A stretch of DNA of 64,000 nt from NCBI RefSeq assembly GCF_027943255.1, contig NC_072893.1, forward strand, positions 34,618,001 through 34,682,000, read 5' to 3'. The notes under the pieces are model-generated. The model saw only the letters and a program-made list of their open reading frames with translations. It was not told the DNA's origin and made no database searches. This DNA comes from Anastrepha obliqua (taxonomy: Eukaryota; Arthropoda; Insecta; Diptera; Tephritidae). A program made the position numbers and the translations under genes. The stretch's first letter is position 1, and each line of letters begins with the position of its first letter. Of the stretch, positions 45,855 to 55,928 are shown piece by piece.

Positions 45855-46480
45855 TGCCCTCTACTCGTCACAATACTTCATACAAACCTCTCCCGTTCCC
45901 TAAGTAAATCTAAAATGGAGCTGGGTTGGGTTGAGTGTATGTGCCTTTCTTCTGGAAGTACCAGACCGAGATGTCTATTACTTCTCACTGATGGTATGTT
46001 ATCACAAGAAAAGGAATGGCTACTACTATCTAGGTCGTGACCTTTTTAACCAATTCATCAGTCAGTCACTACATTTCCAGGAATTCTAATATCTTCTGGG
46101 ATCCACATGGGCGATTATTCAGTCCTAACAGATTGAGTTTCTCTATGCACTCAAAAACTACCAAGAACTTAACCTTGAGTGCAGCCGGAGTGTCGCTCGA
46201 AATGGCAATTCTCTCATTCCGGAGTTTCCTTTCTAAATTGATCTCTGTACATAAATAGATGGAATTTATTCCCGCTTGGAAAATGCTGAGAAAATTACCC
46301 ATCGGCACTGTCACCTTTATTTTGCGGGTCGATAGATCACAGCTCACAGTCGATAGATCTTCCGGTGTCTTAGAGCCATCTCTATACCTGGTCGAGGTAC
46401 ACTCTTGGAGTTTCCTTTCAAAGATGGATGTTACTCCAATTTACCTTAATGTCCAGTTCAATTCTTAACCTCTTATCAAA
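45855..46480 (-). pseudogene. non-LTR retrotransposon RNase H fragment
   Basis: The minus strand reads IFQAGINSIYLCTEINLERK, LRNERIAISSDTPAALK and VFECIEKLNLLGLNNR, the middle of the RNase H domain of I/LOA-type elements (SSD is the catalytic-Asp strand). Inserted in the third intron of the snoRNA host gene. Confidence 0.65.
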
Positions 46481-46773
46481 AACTATAGTCATTATGATAT
46501 ATCTGCAGCAGGAGGTGCAGGCGCAACAATTCCATATTCTTGGATGAGATCAGTTGACCTTTACTAGAAAAAAGTAAATAGAATAAAAATATTACTACTT
46601 GAAATAAAAAAATTTAGTAAAGGAAGTAAATACCAAATAAAACACCAAATGTAATATTTTTGTTTGTAATTAGAAATTTGCCAAATCCCCTACCTGTGCT
46701 ACTATTTTTTGTTAAAATGCATAGCTGAATTATTTTTTTATAAATTCTTGATTTGGCTAGATTCGAAAATAAG

Positions 46774-46857
46774 CTTTAAATGATGACATTAATTACCGTA
46801 TGAGTATATTCAATGACTAAAACTCGACGGCTGCGCTTTTTTGCGTACTGATTTATA
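46774..46857 (+). ncRNA. box C/D snoRNA 1 (pair 1, copy 1)
   Basis: C box ATGATGA at 46780-46786, D box CTGA at 46848-46851, flanked by TAAA/TTTA that can form the terminal stem. The body shares TTAATTACCGTATGAG and ACGGCTGCGCTT with the copy at 47.1 kb. ATGA within CCGTATGAG could be the D' box. It ends 75 nt before exon 46932. Target not identified. Confidence 0.75.
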
Positions 46858-47103
46858 AACGCAAATTATTTGGTTTATTAAGATCCTTTTACAAACTACA
46901 ATAAAATGTTTGCAAATTTCTTTATTTTCAGGCCATAAAAAGTTCCATAACAAAAGTGTAAATAATCGTATTAGCAACCATTCCAACACACTGTAAATAT
47001 GAAACATGGAAAATGGTGAAGATTCCTTTGTGGTCAGCAAGTGAGTTGAGAATTGTAAGTAAAAATTTGTTTTTCTATTTATAGATCTCAAATTTAATAT
47101 AAA

Positions 47104-47187
47104 AATAAAATGATGTTATTAATTACCGTATGAGTTCAAATACAATGACTTAATCTAAACGGCTGCGCTTATGCGTTCTGATTTGAA
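47104..47187 (+). ncRNA. box C/D snoRNA 2 (pair 1, copy 2)
   Basis: C box ATGATGT at 47110-47116, D box CTGA at 47178-47181. Same body blocks as copy 1 with small changes (TGCGTT before the D box instead of TGCGTA). An AG at 47255-47256, about 70 nt downstream, may mark an unassigned exon. Confidence 0.72.
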
Positions 47188-47812
47188 AAACAATGAAGCA
47201 ATGAAATTATATTTAAATATTTACCATTTTCGATTTGCGTGTACTTATATCGTTAGATATTTGTCATTGGCTTGGCTCGACCCAGTTCCTTTTAAAGCAC
47301 GACAGTATTTCCTACATTTCCGCTTTTATTACATGCATCGAACACAATCCCTTTATATCCCAGTCATATCAGCCAGCCAACTTATAACTTCAGAATTTTT
47401 AGAAATTCTCCATTTCGAAGAATGCTCTTGAAAACCACATTGAATATAGAATATTTGTAAATACAACATGAATTAAAAAATTTGATTTCAAAAGATGTTC
47501 ATTGAAGGTGCACGAAAGTTTGAACTGAACCTTTCCTCAGGGCGTCGTTATATGGCAAAAATATTTCTTTCTGCCTGGTAAAAACTGTTACGTATTTTAT
47601 ATAATTTTTCATTTACTTCTTTGTAAGAACTTTACTACTTCCGAACTTGACTCCTTACATTTCTCACAATACTCACTTCTAATTATAGGTAGATGTGCAT
47701 CCAATTTTCAATGGAACAACTGCAATCAGTGTGAAAGGTAAATATTATAACTTAATGCCCCGCAATAATATTTTAGTATATTTGTTGTTATACGAAAACA
47801 GTATTTGAAAAT

Positions 47813-47886
47813 TTCTGTATGATGATATTGATTGGTCCGTGTTTATGAATTTATATTGATTTCTACCCTCCAATCACTGACTCAGA
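47813..47886 (+). ncRNA. box C/D snoRNA 3 (pair 2, copy 1), predicted 28S rRNA guide
   Basis: C box ATGATGA at 47819-47825, D' box ATGA at 47845-47848, D box CTGA at 47877-47880. Directly before D' is TTGGTCCGTGTTT (47832-47844), a 13-nt perfect complement to AAACACGGACCAA, a very conserved stretch of eukaryotic 28S rRNA. The fifth-nucleotide rule puts the 2'-O-methyl mark on the A of AAACA. Confidence 0.85.
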
Positions 47887-48084
47887 AAACTAGAACTTTC
47901 CAAGCTATATAATTTCAAAATGTTCAGAAATCTCAAAGCATCGATAAAAATTGCCATCATCTAGACGGAAGGGGGGGTTTTTTAATACTTCAAATTCGGA
48001 GTCTAAAAAAAAATTAGAACCGATATCAAAAAATCGAACGGACGTCTTTATGGAAAAACCCAGATAACCCTACTATAGGTTGTT

Positions 48085-48445
48085 CAATAAGTTTTGTGGT
48101 TCGATAAGAAAAACACAATACACTTTATTATTTAGCATAAAATCCCTGAACATCCAGAGAGATTCCATACCTGAAATTTAGAAGGGCTGCAAAATACGCC
48201 TTCCTCGGCTGTTTTGACTTCGTCATTTGAAAAACCAAACCTCCTTTTTCGGTCGCGAATTTTTTTCTTCCGCTGGTCTAAAAGATTACGATAATATTCA
48301 GAATTTATTGTTTTGCCAGTTTGCAAGTAAACCACAAAGAAACTTCCTTTCGTATCCCGTGGCAACGATTGTGCGCCCAATACTTCAGATAAAAACCATT
48401 TGCAGTCAATGGCCGTTCTGTATTTCGCAGGAAATGAAAAACACG
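48085..48445 (-). mobile_element. mariner fragment in a snoRNA host intron
   Basis: Begins with an end-like TTGTTCAATAAGTTTTGTGG. The minus strand encodes GKTINSEYYRNLLDQ, RRFGFSNDEVKTAEE and the rest of a rearranged mariner transposase. It separates snoRNA 3 from its probable partner exon at 48802. Confidence 0.6.
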
Positions 48446-48909
48446 AAATAATACAAATTTATTTCCAATGAATACGGTTAAAAAACCATACCAAAAAAGG
48501 TGTTATCTTAAGATTGTAGCGAGTCGTTTTATAATAATCACAGCATTTTATGAACTTCACCGGTTAACAAATTTTGCCTTTTCAATTGCATTAAGCATTT
48601 AAAATTCACAATGGAAAATAAATGATAGACCTGATTTGCGGGATCTCTAGATGATTGCAATGGATTTTCGAACGCTTTGGAAGGGAGTTAATTTTTTTAT
48701 ATCGCTTTGAATTGTCCAAACTGTCTAAAAAAGGAATTTCCATTCCGTCAGAAATATTGTAACACTTTTTGAATTAATTTTTTCTTTCATTTATCTTCTA
48801 GTGACACTTGGTGGCACTGAGGACTACAAACTACAGCAACGAGATTTTTAAGTGGTAAGTTTCATATATATATATATATATTTTTTTTTTTTTGTCAAAC
48901 GAATGCTTT

Positions 48910-48983
48910 AGTTTGTGATGAAATTAATTGGTCCGTGTTTATGAATTTATTTTGATTTCTACATTTCCAATTACTGATTACTC
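48910..48983 (+). ncRNA. box C/D snoRNA 4 (pair 2, copy 2), predicted 28S rRNA guide
   Basis: C box GTGATGA at 48915-48921, D' box ATGA at 48941-48944, D box CTGA at 48974-48977. The guide TTGGTCCGTGTTT (48928-48940) is identical to copy 1, while the sequence between D' and D has drifted, as expected if the D' guide is what selection keeps. It ends 93 nt before exon 49076. Confidence 0.85.
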
Positions 48984-50236
48984 TATTCAAATATTATTAT
49001 GATTACTTTTTTATTATCTGTATGTGATGCAAGCAATATGAGAATTATTACTAGTTTTTGTGTATTCCTTTTCAGCATTTGCACGTGGTGAAACCGGCAG
49101 CAGCGAGCGTACGTACGAGAAAGCACGCGCTAGGCAAAAAATGCGACTTGCGTGGGATGAATGAAATGAATGTTGCAGACACACTTAATTATGACAAAAA
49201 AAATGCTTTTTTAGATCAATTTGTTATAGAAAAATTCCTCGATATCACATTATTTTCTTTGTAAGAAACAAAATGTTATATTTTCTATTTGAAAATTACT
49301 TGTAAAATAATATTAATGTAGTTTTAACTATTTGTAAATAAAGTAATTATTTTGTATTACTAGAAACCATTGGGTAAATCTTTGAATCGAGTCAAATGCT
49401 GTGCAAACTATAATGATTTTTTACAAGTAAATTAGTGGTTGGCAAAGTTCCTTCGTGTAGTAACATTCATTCATCATCAGCATTGCATCGCAGTGTGCAT
49501 GAGGGATTCTCAAAACAGGTAAGCTTAAGTTAAATATTCATGTCAAACCAATATGACTTTTGATACAAAAGTGCAGCGTTTAAATAGTGCAGGTGATTTT
49601 AAAAATGTTTTTGCTTGTCAAAGATAGATGCATGCGGAAGTACACACAGGAGGGAGGGAAGGTTACCAGTAAGAGTGAAAAAACTTCAACTAACGTTTTG
49701 TTATCAGAATTCTTTGTTATTCATTGCTAGCAAAGAACTGTTAAAATATTGTGCTTGCAACTGACGACCAGTCTTTGGCCATATTTAAATCCGTAATAGC
49801 CTAAGACAGACGGCGGCGTAAATCGGGGATTACTGGCGCAGTTAATTCTGATTAAAATTGTAGTGTGACACGGCAGTTGTTATGTGGATTAGTGAACAGT
49901 TGATTTGCTTATTGGATAGTTTTGTCAGTAAAAGACCAGTATTTTTTGTTCTTCTCTTTAAACATTTCATTATTTTTCATTCACTGTCATATTTCGGCAA
50001 CTGTTGCCATCGAAAATTCTCCTAATCCGCTTAAATTATAGGAATTAAATCTAGTTGTCAATCGGCATTTGTTACAATTGATTCCTGAGATAATTCCGAA
50101 TTATGTTCTTAATCGCCACCGTCTGTCTGTTGCTAGTTTAACTTAAATATATTTACGCTGTTATACAATCAATTTTGTCTTTCATTTTTCTTATACCTAT
50201 TTATTGCTTGTCAAAAAATCATTAAAATTTAAAGCC

Positions 50237-50370
50237 CTTGTAGCAGCATAAACATTCCCCATACTTACATACATACAGGGAAGGGAATGCTGCTGGAGTG
50301 ACAGTCCTTGTTACAAATCCGGGTCGTTTCAGTAACGTAGAACCGACTGTCGTGGAAACGAATTATATGG
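50237..50370 (-). mobile_element. hairpin SINE-like repeat, nearly complete copy
   Basis: Flanked by AATTTAAAGCC at 50226-50236 and 50371-50381. Body from GTAGCAGCATAAACATTCCC to GACTGTCGTGGAAACG. The (GTT)n tail is reduced. Confidence 0.8.
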
Positions 50371-50514
50371 AATTTAAAGCCGTTACATGGACTGCATTCA
50401 ATTTGAGAAACAATTCTATTAACAACATGACGCCTTCAAGAAAACGAAAATAAATTGTGGAGTTTCCTACAAATATTTTTCTTGATGACTTCGGTACTAA
50501 CGTACATATATATA

Positions 50515-51837
50515 CATTGTGTAAAATAAGTACCCGGAATTTAAAAAAAAAAACACATTTTTTCATATTATTCATCATTATTTGTTGGATCGCCTTCAAA
50601 ATAGGCTCCTTTTGAGCCGATACAAATATTCCAACGAACAACCCAGTCATCCATGGCCCGCTGGTAGGCCGGCGCCGGGATGACCTTCAGCTCCTTTAGC
50701 GAATTTTTTTTAATGTCTTCAATCGACTCAAAACGCCTTCCCCGAAGTGGCAATTTTAGTTTTGGGAAGAGAAAAAAGTCACAGGGTGCGAGATCTAGCG
50801 AATACGGTGGCTGTTCGATAGTATTTATTAAGTTTTTGGTCTTGTATTCGCGTACAATCAAGGCTCGTGCGATGGCGCGTTGTCGTCGTGCAGAATCCAC
50901 GAATTGTCCTTCCACAATTCGGGCCGTTTACGGCGAATGGCTTCACGTAAACGCCTTAAAACGGATAAATAATATTCCTTATTAACCGTTTGGCCCTCTG
51001 GAAGGAACTTAGAGTGCACCACGCCTTGGTAATCAAAGAAAACCGTGAGCATAACCTTCACTTTTGACCGGCTTTGGCGTGGTTTTTTTTTGGATACGGC
51101 TCGTTCTCGAAGCGCCATTCAGACGATTGCTGACTGGTTTGCATATCGTACTCGTAGACCCATGTCTCATCACCAGTTATTATGCGTTTCATGAACGTAG
51201 GGTCCGTATTAGCTCGGGAAACCATGTCTTCAGAGACCTCCTTCCGATGCTCTTTTTGCAAAAAATTGAGCTCTTTCGGAACAAGCCGAGCGGCGACGTG
51301 GCGCATGCCCAACACACCAGTCAAAATGTTCTGAGCGGTCATGTGAGAGATGTTAAGCTCACGACCGATCTCTCTTGTACTCAAACGACGATTTTCAAAT
51401 ATAATTTTCTTAATTTCTTCGACGTTTTCGTCGGTCGTAACGATCGATGGTCGTCCGGAGCGAGGCAAATCTTCTACCACTTCACGGCCCTCTTTGAACG
51501 TCTTGTACCACTCGTAGGTTTGTGTTTTGGATAAACACGAGTCACCATAGGCTTCCCGCAACATATTTAATGTATTGGCACACGTAATTTTGTTCGCAAC
51601 GCAAAATTTAATGCAAACCCTCTGCTCCACAAGTTTATCCATAGTAAAATTCGCCAAGTAAACAAAAGATCAACTCACTTTGACTGCAGAATAAAACACA
51701 CTAAGTAATAGATCCCGTTCTAATAAGGCTTGTGCATTCAAGGACATGTGTACCAACATGAAAAAACCAAATTTGAAGTGTCAGGTATTCCCGGGAGAGT
51801 TTAAATTATAAATTCCGGGTACTTATTTTACACAATG
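50515..51837 (-). mobile_element. near-complete mariner transposon
   Basis: 1323 bp between TA dinucleotides. The ends match as inverted repeats: CATTGTGTAAAATAAGTACC then CGGAATTT, and AATTCCGGGTACTTATTTTA then CACAATG. The transposase runs 51657 to about 50568 on the minus strand in three frames. Frame 1 covers 51657-51058 (HTH, then GDETWVYEYD with the first Asp). A slip in an A9/T9 run near 51085 moves to frame 2 (VKVMLTVFFDYQGVVHSKF, HDDNAPSH with the second Asp). A one-base loss near 50880 moves to frame 3 (YSLDLAPCDFFLFPKLK with the third Asp). The spacing is D,D34D. Confidence 0.9.
51058..51657 (-). pseudogene. mariner transposase, N-terminal frame of three
   Basis: About 190 residues from MANFTMDKLVEQRVCIKFCV with YEWYKTFKEGREVVEDLPRS, GRPSIVTTDENVEEIKK and GDETWVYEYD. 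The following two frames (to 50568) complete a transposase of about 350 residues. The two single-base frame breaks make it inactive as read; the first is in a homopolymer and could be a sequencing error. Confidence 0.85.
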
Positions 51838-51845
51838 TATATAAT

Positions 51846-52163
51846 ATACGCGCCGTACACCCTTTTTGGGTGTTTGGTTGAGGTCCTCGTCTTATTTGTG
51901 GTGTACGTCTTGTTGATGTTGTTCCACAAATGGTCGGACCTACAGTTTCAAGCCGACTTCGACCGGCAGATATTTTTATGAGGAGCTTTTTCATGGCAGA
52001 AATACACTCGGAGGTTTGCCATTGCCTGCCGAGGAGCGACCGCTATTAAAAAAAAATTTTTTTTTTTTTTCTTAATTTTGGTGTTTCACCGTGATTCGAA
52101 CCAATGTTCTCTCTGAATTCCGAATGATAACCCCCGCACCAACCCATTCGGCTACGGCGGTAC
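51846..52163 (-). mobile_element. tRNA-derived SINE
   Basis: Read on the minus strand, the head is CCGCCGTAGCCGAATGGGTT with an A-box-like TAGCCGAATGGG, and a B box GGTTCGAATC at 52102-52093, about 40 nt apart: an internal Pol III promoter. After an A/T-rich run comes the body (AGCGGTCGCTCCTCGGCAGG, AATGGCAAACCTCCGAGTG, AAAAGCTCCTCATAAAA), ending near TGTACGGCGCG. It abuts the mariner's right end. Partial copies occur at 7.64 and 21.58 kb. Confidence 0.8.
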
Positions 52164-52613
52164 TAACGTAACTTACTATAAAAAACGGCGAAGAAAAGAA
52201 TAAAGAAAGCGTGCTAATAAATTTGTATAATGCCGGTTTAAAGACTGGGCGCAACAATGACCAACCGAATTTTTGACAGTTAAAACCGAATTTAAACAGT
52301 TGTGATTGCAACTCCAATAAGCCCGCTATCTCAAAACCAAAATGTGTTTAGGGTGGGCTTAAATTCGCTACCCAAATAAAAAAAAAGGTTTGTGAAATTC
52401 ATGACAAGAAAGCTGAGAAAAATGATAATTAATATAACAAGCATTGAACCATGTAAATTGCATAATTAAAAAAGAATTTTTTCTTACCCATTTGAAATAG
52501 TATAGTGTAAGTGTAGATTAAAATATTTGGTTTCTAGTTTTTCTTTTTTAGCTTGCATTTAGATGGCAATTTTATATAGTAGTTTGAAAAATAAATGTTA
52601 ATGTCATTCGCAT

Positions 52614-52695
52614 AGCATAATGATGATATACATATTTTATACATTGGTTTCCCAACATAATTTTTGTATGTTGACAATAAAATTGCTGATTTCCT
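52614..52695 (+). ncRNA. box C/D snoRNA 5 (pair 3, copy 1)
   Basis: C box ATGATGA at 52620-52626, D box CTGA at 52686-52689. Shares TTTTATAC, TTTCCC-ACATAATTTT and TATGTTGA with snoRNA 6. It ends 75 nt before exon 52771. Target not identified. Confidence 0.78.
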
Positions 52696-53015
52696 ATCAC
52701 GGAATTATATATTTTCCTTTAAGTTATTTCCTTTTTTAATTGTATAATTTTGAACACATTTTTATTACAGGTATGTAGATGTAGGTGTTGAACAATTTTG
52801 AGTTTTGGAACTAAAAAAGCTATGCTTGGTGGGTTGTGGGGTTATGTGTGGATGCTAGCCTCATCCATTGTTACAACAGGTAAGATAAATAATTGACTGA
52901 AATCAATACGAATTTAGATTCGAGACGTAATTAAAATGTACATAAATGGCTGTTCAGTTCGAAAAGTTGTATTTTCTTTATTGCCAAACGCATCTCGAAT
53001 CATTTTCTAATACAA

Positions 53016-53099
53016 ATCATAATGATGATACTTTTTATACCATTGTCTTCTTTTCCCGACATAATTTTATGTTGATGATAGTAATTTTACTGATTTCTT
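53016..53099 (+). ncRNA. box C/D snoRNA 6 (pair 3, copy 2)
   Basis: C box ATGATGA at 53022-53028, a C'-like TGATGATA at about 53074, D box CTGA at 53090-53093. Ends 70 nt before the last host exon at 53170. Confidence 0.78.
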
Positions 53100-53439
53100 T
53101 ATAATTTATTTTATTGAATTTCTATTTGTTAAATTCGTATTTAAAAATGTCTTTGTATTTTTCTTGCAGGTATGTCAAAACAAAAAAGCGGGTGTTTAAA
53201 AAAGGGCAAATTTAAAGACTGCATTTTATTTCTACATTAATATTAAGTAATACGAATAAAAAATCTTGAAAAAAAAATGTTTGTTTTAATTCGTAATTTA
53301 GCTGAGTTGACAAGACTTATATTCTACGTTATTTCATTATTATTCTTGGAATCTAAAAATACGGCACCTACCATGGTGAAAAGAACAAGCTTCTTTCGTT
53401 AAAAAGAACTCCGGTAGAAAGAATCAGCTGATTGGTTGT

Positions 53440-53578
53440 GTGTGAATACGTGCGAAATGAGCGGGCAGAATTCGACTGCCGAGTACCCGATGACGTGGCA
53501 GTTGAAGTTGCCCGCACAATATTGTTTTCCACCATAGCCGATTGGCCAAACCTATACAAATGTTTAAAACGCGACAAG
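53440..53578 (+). other. unassigned coding-like exon
   Basis: An open stretch reading NERAEFDCRVPDDVAVEVAR, then TILFSTIADWPNLYKCLKRD and K|GTACGT, a good donor at 53579. Base composition is unlike the AT-rich surroundings. No acceptor or start is convincing, and I do not recognise the protein. Confidence 0.3.
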
Positions 53579-53754
53579 GTACGTTTGTATTGCTATTTCT
53601 CTTAACGGTGGAGTTAGTCGAAAAATTAGGTGCATATTAACGCTCCGCACTTTACTATTGTTGACTCTAACAACATTAAAGCATCATTATTTTGAATTCG
53701 GTTCTATATAGGATGGTTTTTTCGGATAATCGCAATTGGATACTAATTTACAGT

Positions 53755-53874
53755 TGTTGTAGTAGCATAAATATTCCCCGTGCATATACCAGGAATGCTA
53801 CTGAAGTGACAATCCTTGGCCGGATATAAATCCGGGTCGTTCCGGTTACGTAGAACCGACTGTCGTAGGAACGC
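53755..53874 (-). mobile_element. hairpin SINE-like repeat, complete copy
   Basis: Flanked by perfect 12-bp duplications CTAATTTACAGT (53743-53754, 53875-53886). Tail TGTTGTAG at the left, 3' boundary after GTCGTAGGAACG. Confidence 0.88.
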
Positions 53875-53886
53875 CTAATTTACAGT

Positions 53887-54649
53887 AAGTCACATTGGAC
53901 AGGTAGCAGCAGCAGTAGAGCAAGAATAAGAACACAGCTTTCGTTTTTGGTACCTAGAATGTCGATATATATAGGTATATAAACAAAAAACGTTTATAGT
54001 AATTTAGACAAAATTTTACAATTGAATGGACCAAACAAGTACAAAAAATTCAAATCAGCGCTATACAAGGGTAGCTATTTATATTTCTGGCCTCGAGTGC
54101 TTCTAGTGTTAACATATTTCACCACAGATGTAATCAACATTTTGATGAGCTCCATATTAGTATTGTTTACAAAGACATTAAAAATTCATCTTAGCGAATA
54201 AGTGAAATAAATCGTCAACATTTTCACAATTTCCGACGTGCGTTGCCAAGACAGGAATGCATCGGTGAACTTGGATGATTTAAAATTATTATAGGACGAG
54301 TTTGGGAGCTGTCAGTGTACCAGTATAAGTGCACACTCCTTCCTTTCAAGGGTTTAGTCGTCAGTTCGTACGTTAAATCTTTTTAAAATTGATGACCTTG
54401 GTGATATGATATCTCTAGGGAATTAGGCAAAATTGCTGCTCATAAGCTCACATTACCATATTCTTAGATAAGATTTTGCCAAAACCCTCCCTAGCCATGT
54501 TGAACAGCAAAATACAAATTGGTTGACTGCTAATTAATTATATTAAGCGCTATCAGCTCGAACACTACCTTCATAAAAATATACCAATATTTATAAGACT
54601 TACTAAATAGTATTTTGATTTAAATCTCATTATTAATCTACTTTGCAAA
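53887..54649. other. intergenic DNA between the snoRNA host gene and B9D1
   Basis: No long frame and no recognised repeat. It includes the downstream flank of B9D1; AATAAA-like signals on the minus strand are not distinct. Confidence 0.4.
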
Positions 54650-55350
54650 TCAACCCCAGTCATATCCCAGCCGATTCGTACCTCTTAATATAGTAGTGAG
54701 TTTAAAGATCACCTCGCCATATGACTCTGCTGAAATACCTGGAAATATTAGTTAATTCTTTTCACATTTCGGTAAATAATTTATTTTGAATTACCTTTTA
54801 ATTTTCCGTTACTTAACAACGTTTTTGGATCCTTCAATTCGGGATTACGACCTGTGATCCAACTAGCCAATTCCGACACCATATTGGTATTTCGTGGGAT
54901 AAGTATGGGAGCAGTTATTGCATCGTCTGTATGCGACCCAAATACCGGCAAATTAATGCGACAGTAGCCCAGCGTTGTTTCCGCACCCCAACGAGTCTTG
55001 CCATATATACTGATGATTAACTGCGGCCCTAGGAGAGCTTAGCAATAAATCCACGTTTTGCTTATAATTGCAAATAACTTTTACTTACAACCAAATGGAG
55101 TAGTGCTCTTGAATGTCCATTCTAAGGGAAAGTTGAAAACTATTTTATCCTTAAAGAAACCACTTTTATTGGATGCTGTCTGCGAAATCCCATTTTGAGA
55201 CCCAGATATCAGTTCCCAGTCGGGCCCAGCAACGACTTCGTAGCGGCAGAATACTTCCGCTGCATTTGGGCCCAAAGGAAATTCCATAGCTTCTATTTGT
55301 CCTGTTATGAATATGTTAAAATAACTAGCTGTAGTTGGTGAATCAGGCAT
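54650..55350 (-). CDS. B9D1: B9 domain-containing protein 1 (ciliary transition zone)
   Basis: Three exons, 55350-55089, 55028-54795 and 54738-54650, with GT-AG introns of 60 and 56 bp, give 194 residues (human B9D1 is 204). B9D1 joins B9D2 and MKS1 in the MKS complex that gates entry to the cilium; in flies ciliated cells are sensory neurons and sperm. The single B9 (C2-like) domain spans most of the protein: [82 protein letters not shown] and EVIFKLTTI, then LGYDWG at the end. The first Met after an AT-rich leader (MPDSPTTASYFN) starts the family's N-terminus. The Drosophila counterpart is, I believe, CG14870. Confidence 0.93.
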
Positions 55351-55480
55351 GACAGGCAGTGAATTTAAATTTTTATTATTGAATTTATTGGTTTTTGTTC
55401 TATTTAATAACTTATGTTGTGTAGCGGATGTGCTTATGGTACGTTAAAATAGTGTGGAGCCAATTGTTTGTATAGCCCTA

Positions 55481-55494
55481 ATTGCTATGGCAAC
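55481..55494. promoter_or_regulatory. RFX X-box upstream of B9D1
   Basis: ATTGCTATGGCAAC; on the gene's strand GTTGCCATAGCAAT, a near-perfect palindromic X-box (consensus GTTNCCATGGNAAC). It lies about 130 bp before the B9D1 start codon. RFX factors drive ciliary genes through such sites, and transition-zone genes are typical targets. Confidence 0.8.
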
Positions 55495-55928
55495 AATATT
55501 TATCTATAGTAGTTGCAGTTGCCACTTTTGTTGTTGCCAATTTGGCAAACTCATATTTAACTGCATTACCGATCAATGTATTAGCGATCAATTGCAGGGA
55601 GACAATATATAGATCAAAGAACAAGAAAATGCGATTCCAGTTGAACAGTTCATGGAAAAATTGTTTGTTTATGCTTTAGATCACAACCGAATACGTACGC
55701 AGATGTCAATCCAAATTTTTATTTTTAATTACGTACGACAGCATTCTGCACAGAGTTGTATGCATAATATTTAACAGGCCTTTCGGACATCTTTTATATC
55801 TAATGTTAAGAAATTGCTAAGCTTGGTAATAAATTATGTTTACATGTAGAAAATATAAATCATTGTTATAATGACATAAAATTGAGAGATATGATCCTTA
55901 ATAATGTAGTTACTAAAAAAATTCTTAC

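Larger units (their letters stand above)
45385..53275 (+). ncRNA. snoRNA host gene (UHG type), continuing from the nonA alternative exon
   Basis: A chain of short exons with good splice sites and no sustained reading frame: 45385-45499, 45716-45746, 46932-47040 (or -47054), 47691-47739, 48802-48854, 49076 to about 49260, possibly one ending 49518, 52771-52879, and 53170 to a poly(A) signal AATAAA at 53255-53260. Six box C/D snoRNAs lie in its introns. Four of them end about 70-95 nt before an exon (46932, 49076, 52771, 53170), the usual spacing for intronic C/D snoRNAs. Non-coding exons with snoRNA introns define UHG genes in flies. Whether it has its own promoter or is only the 3' part of a nonA transcript is open; the nonA phase and stop at 45413 suggest a fused transcript that nonsense-mediated decay would remove. 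Confidence 0.75.

Noticed and set aside
52093..52163. tRNA gene suggested by A and B boxes
   Set aside because: No cloverleaf can be closed and it is fused to a repeated body: a SINE head. No true tRNA or rRNA gene was seen in the window.
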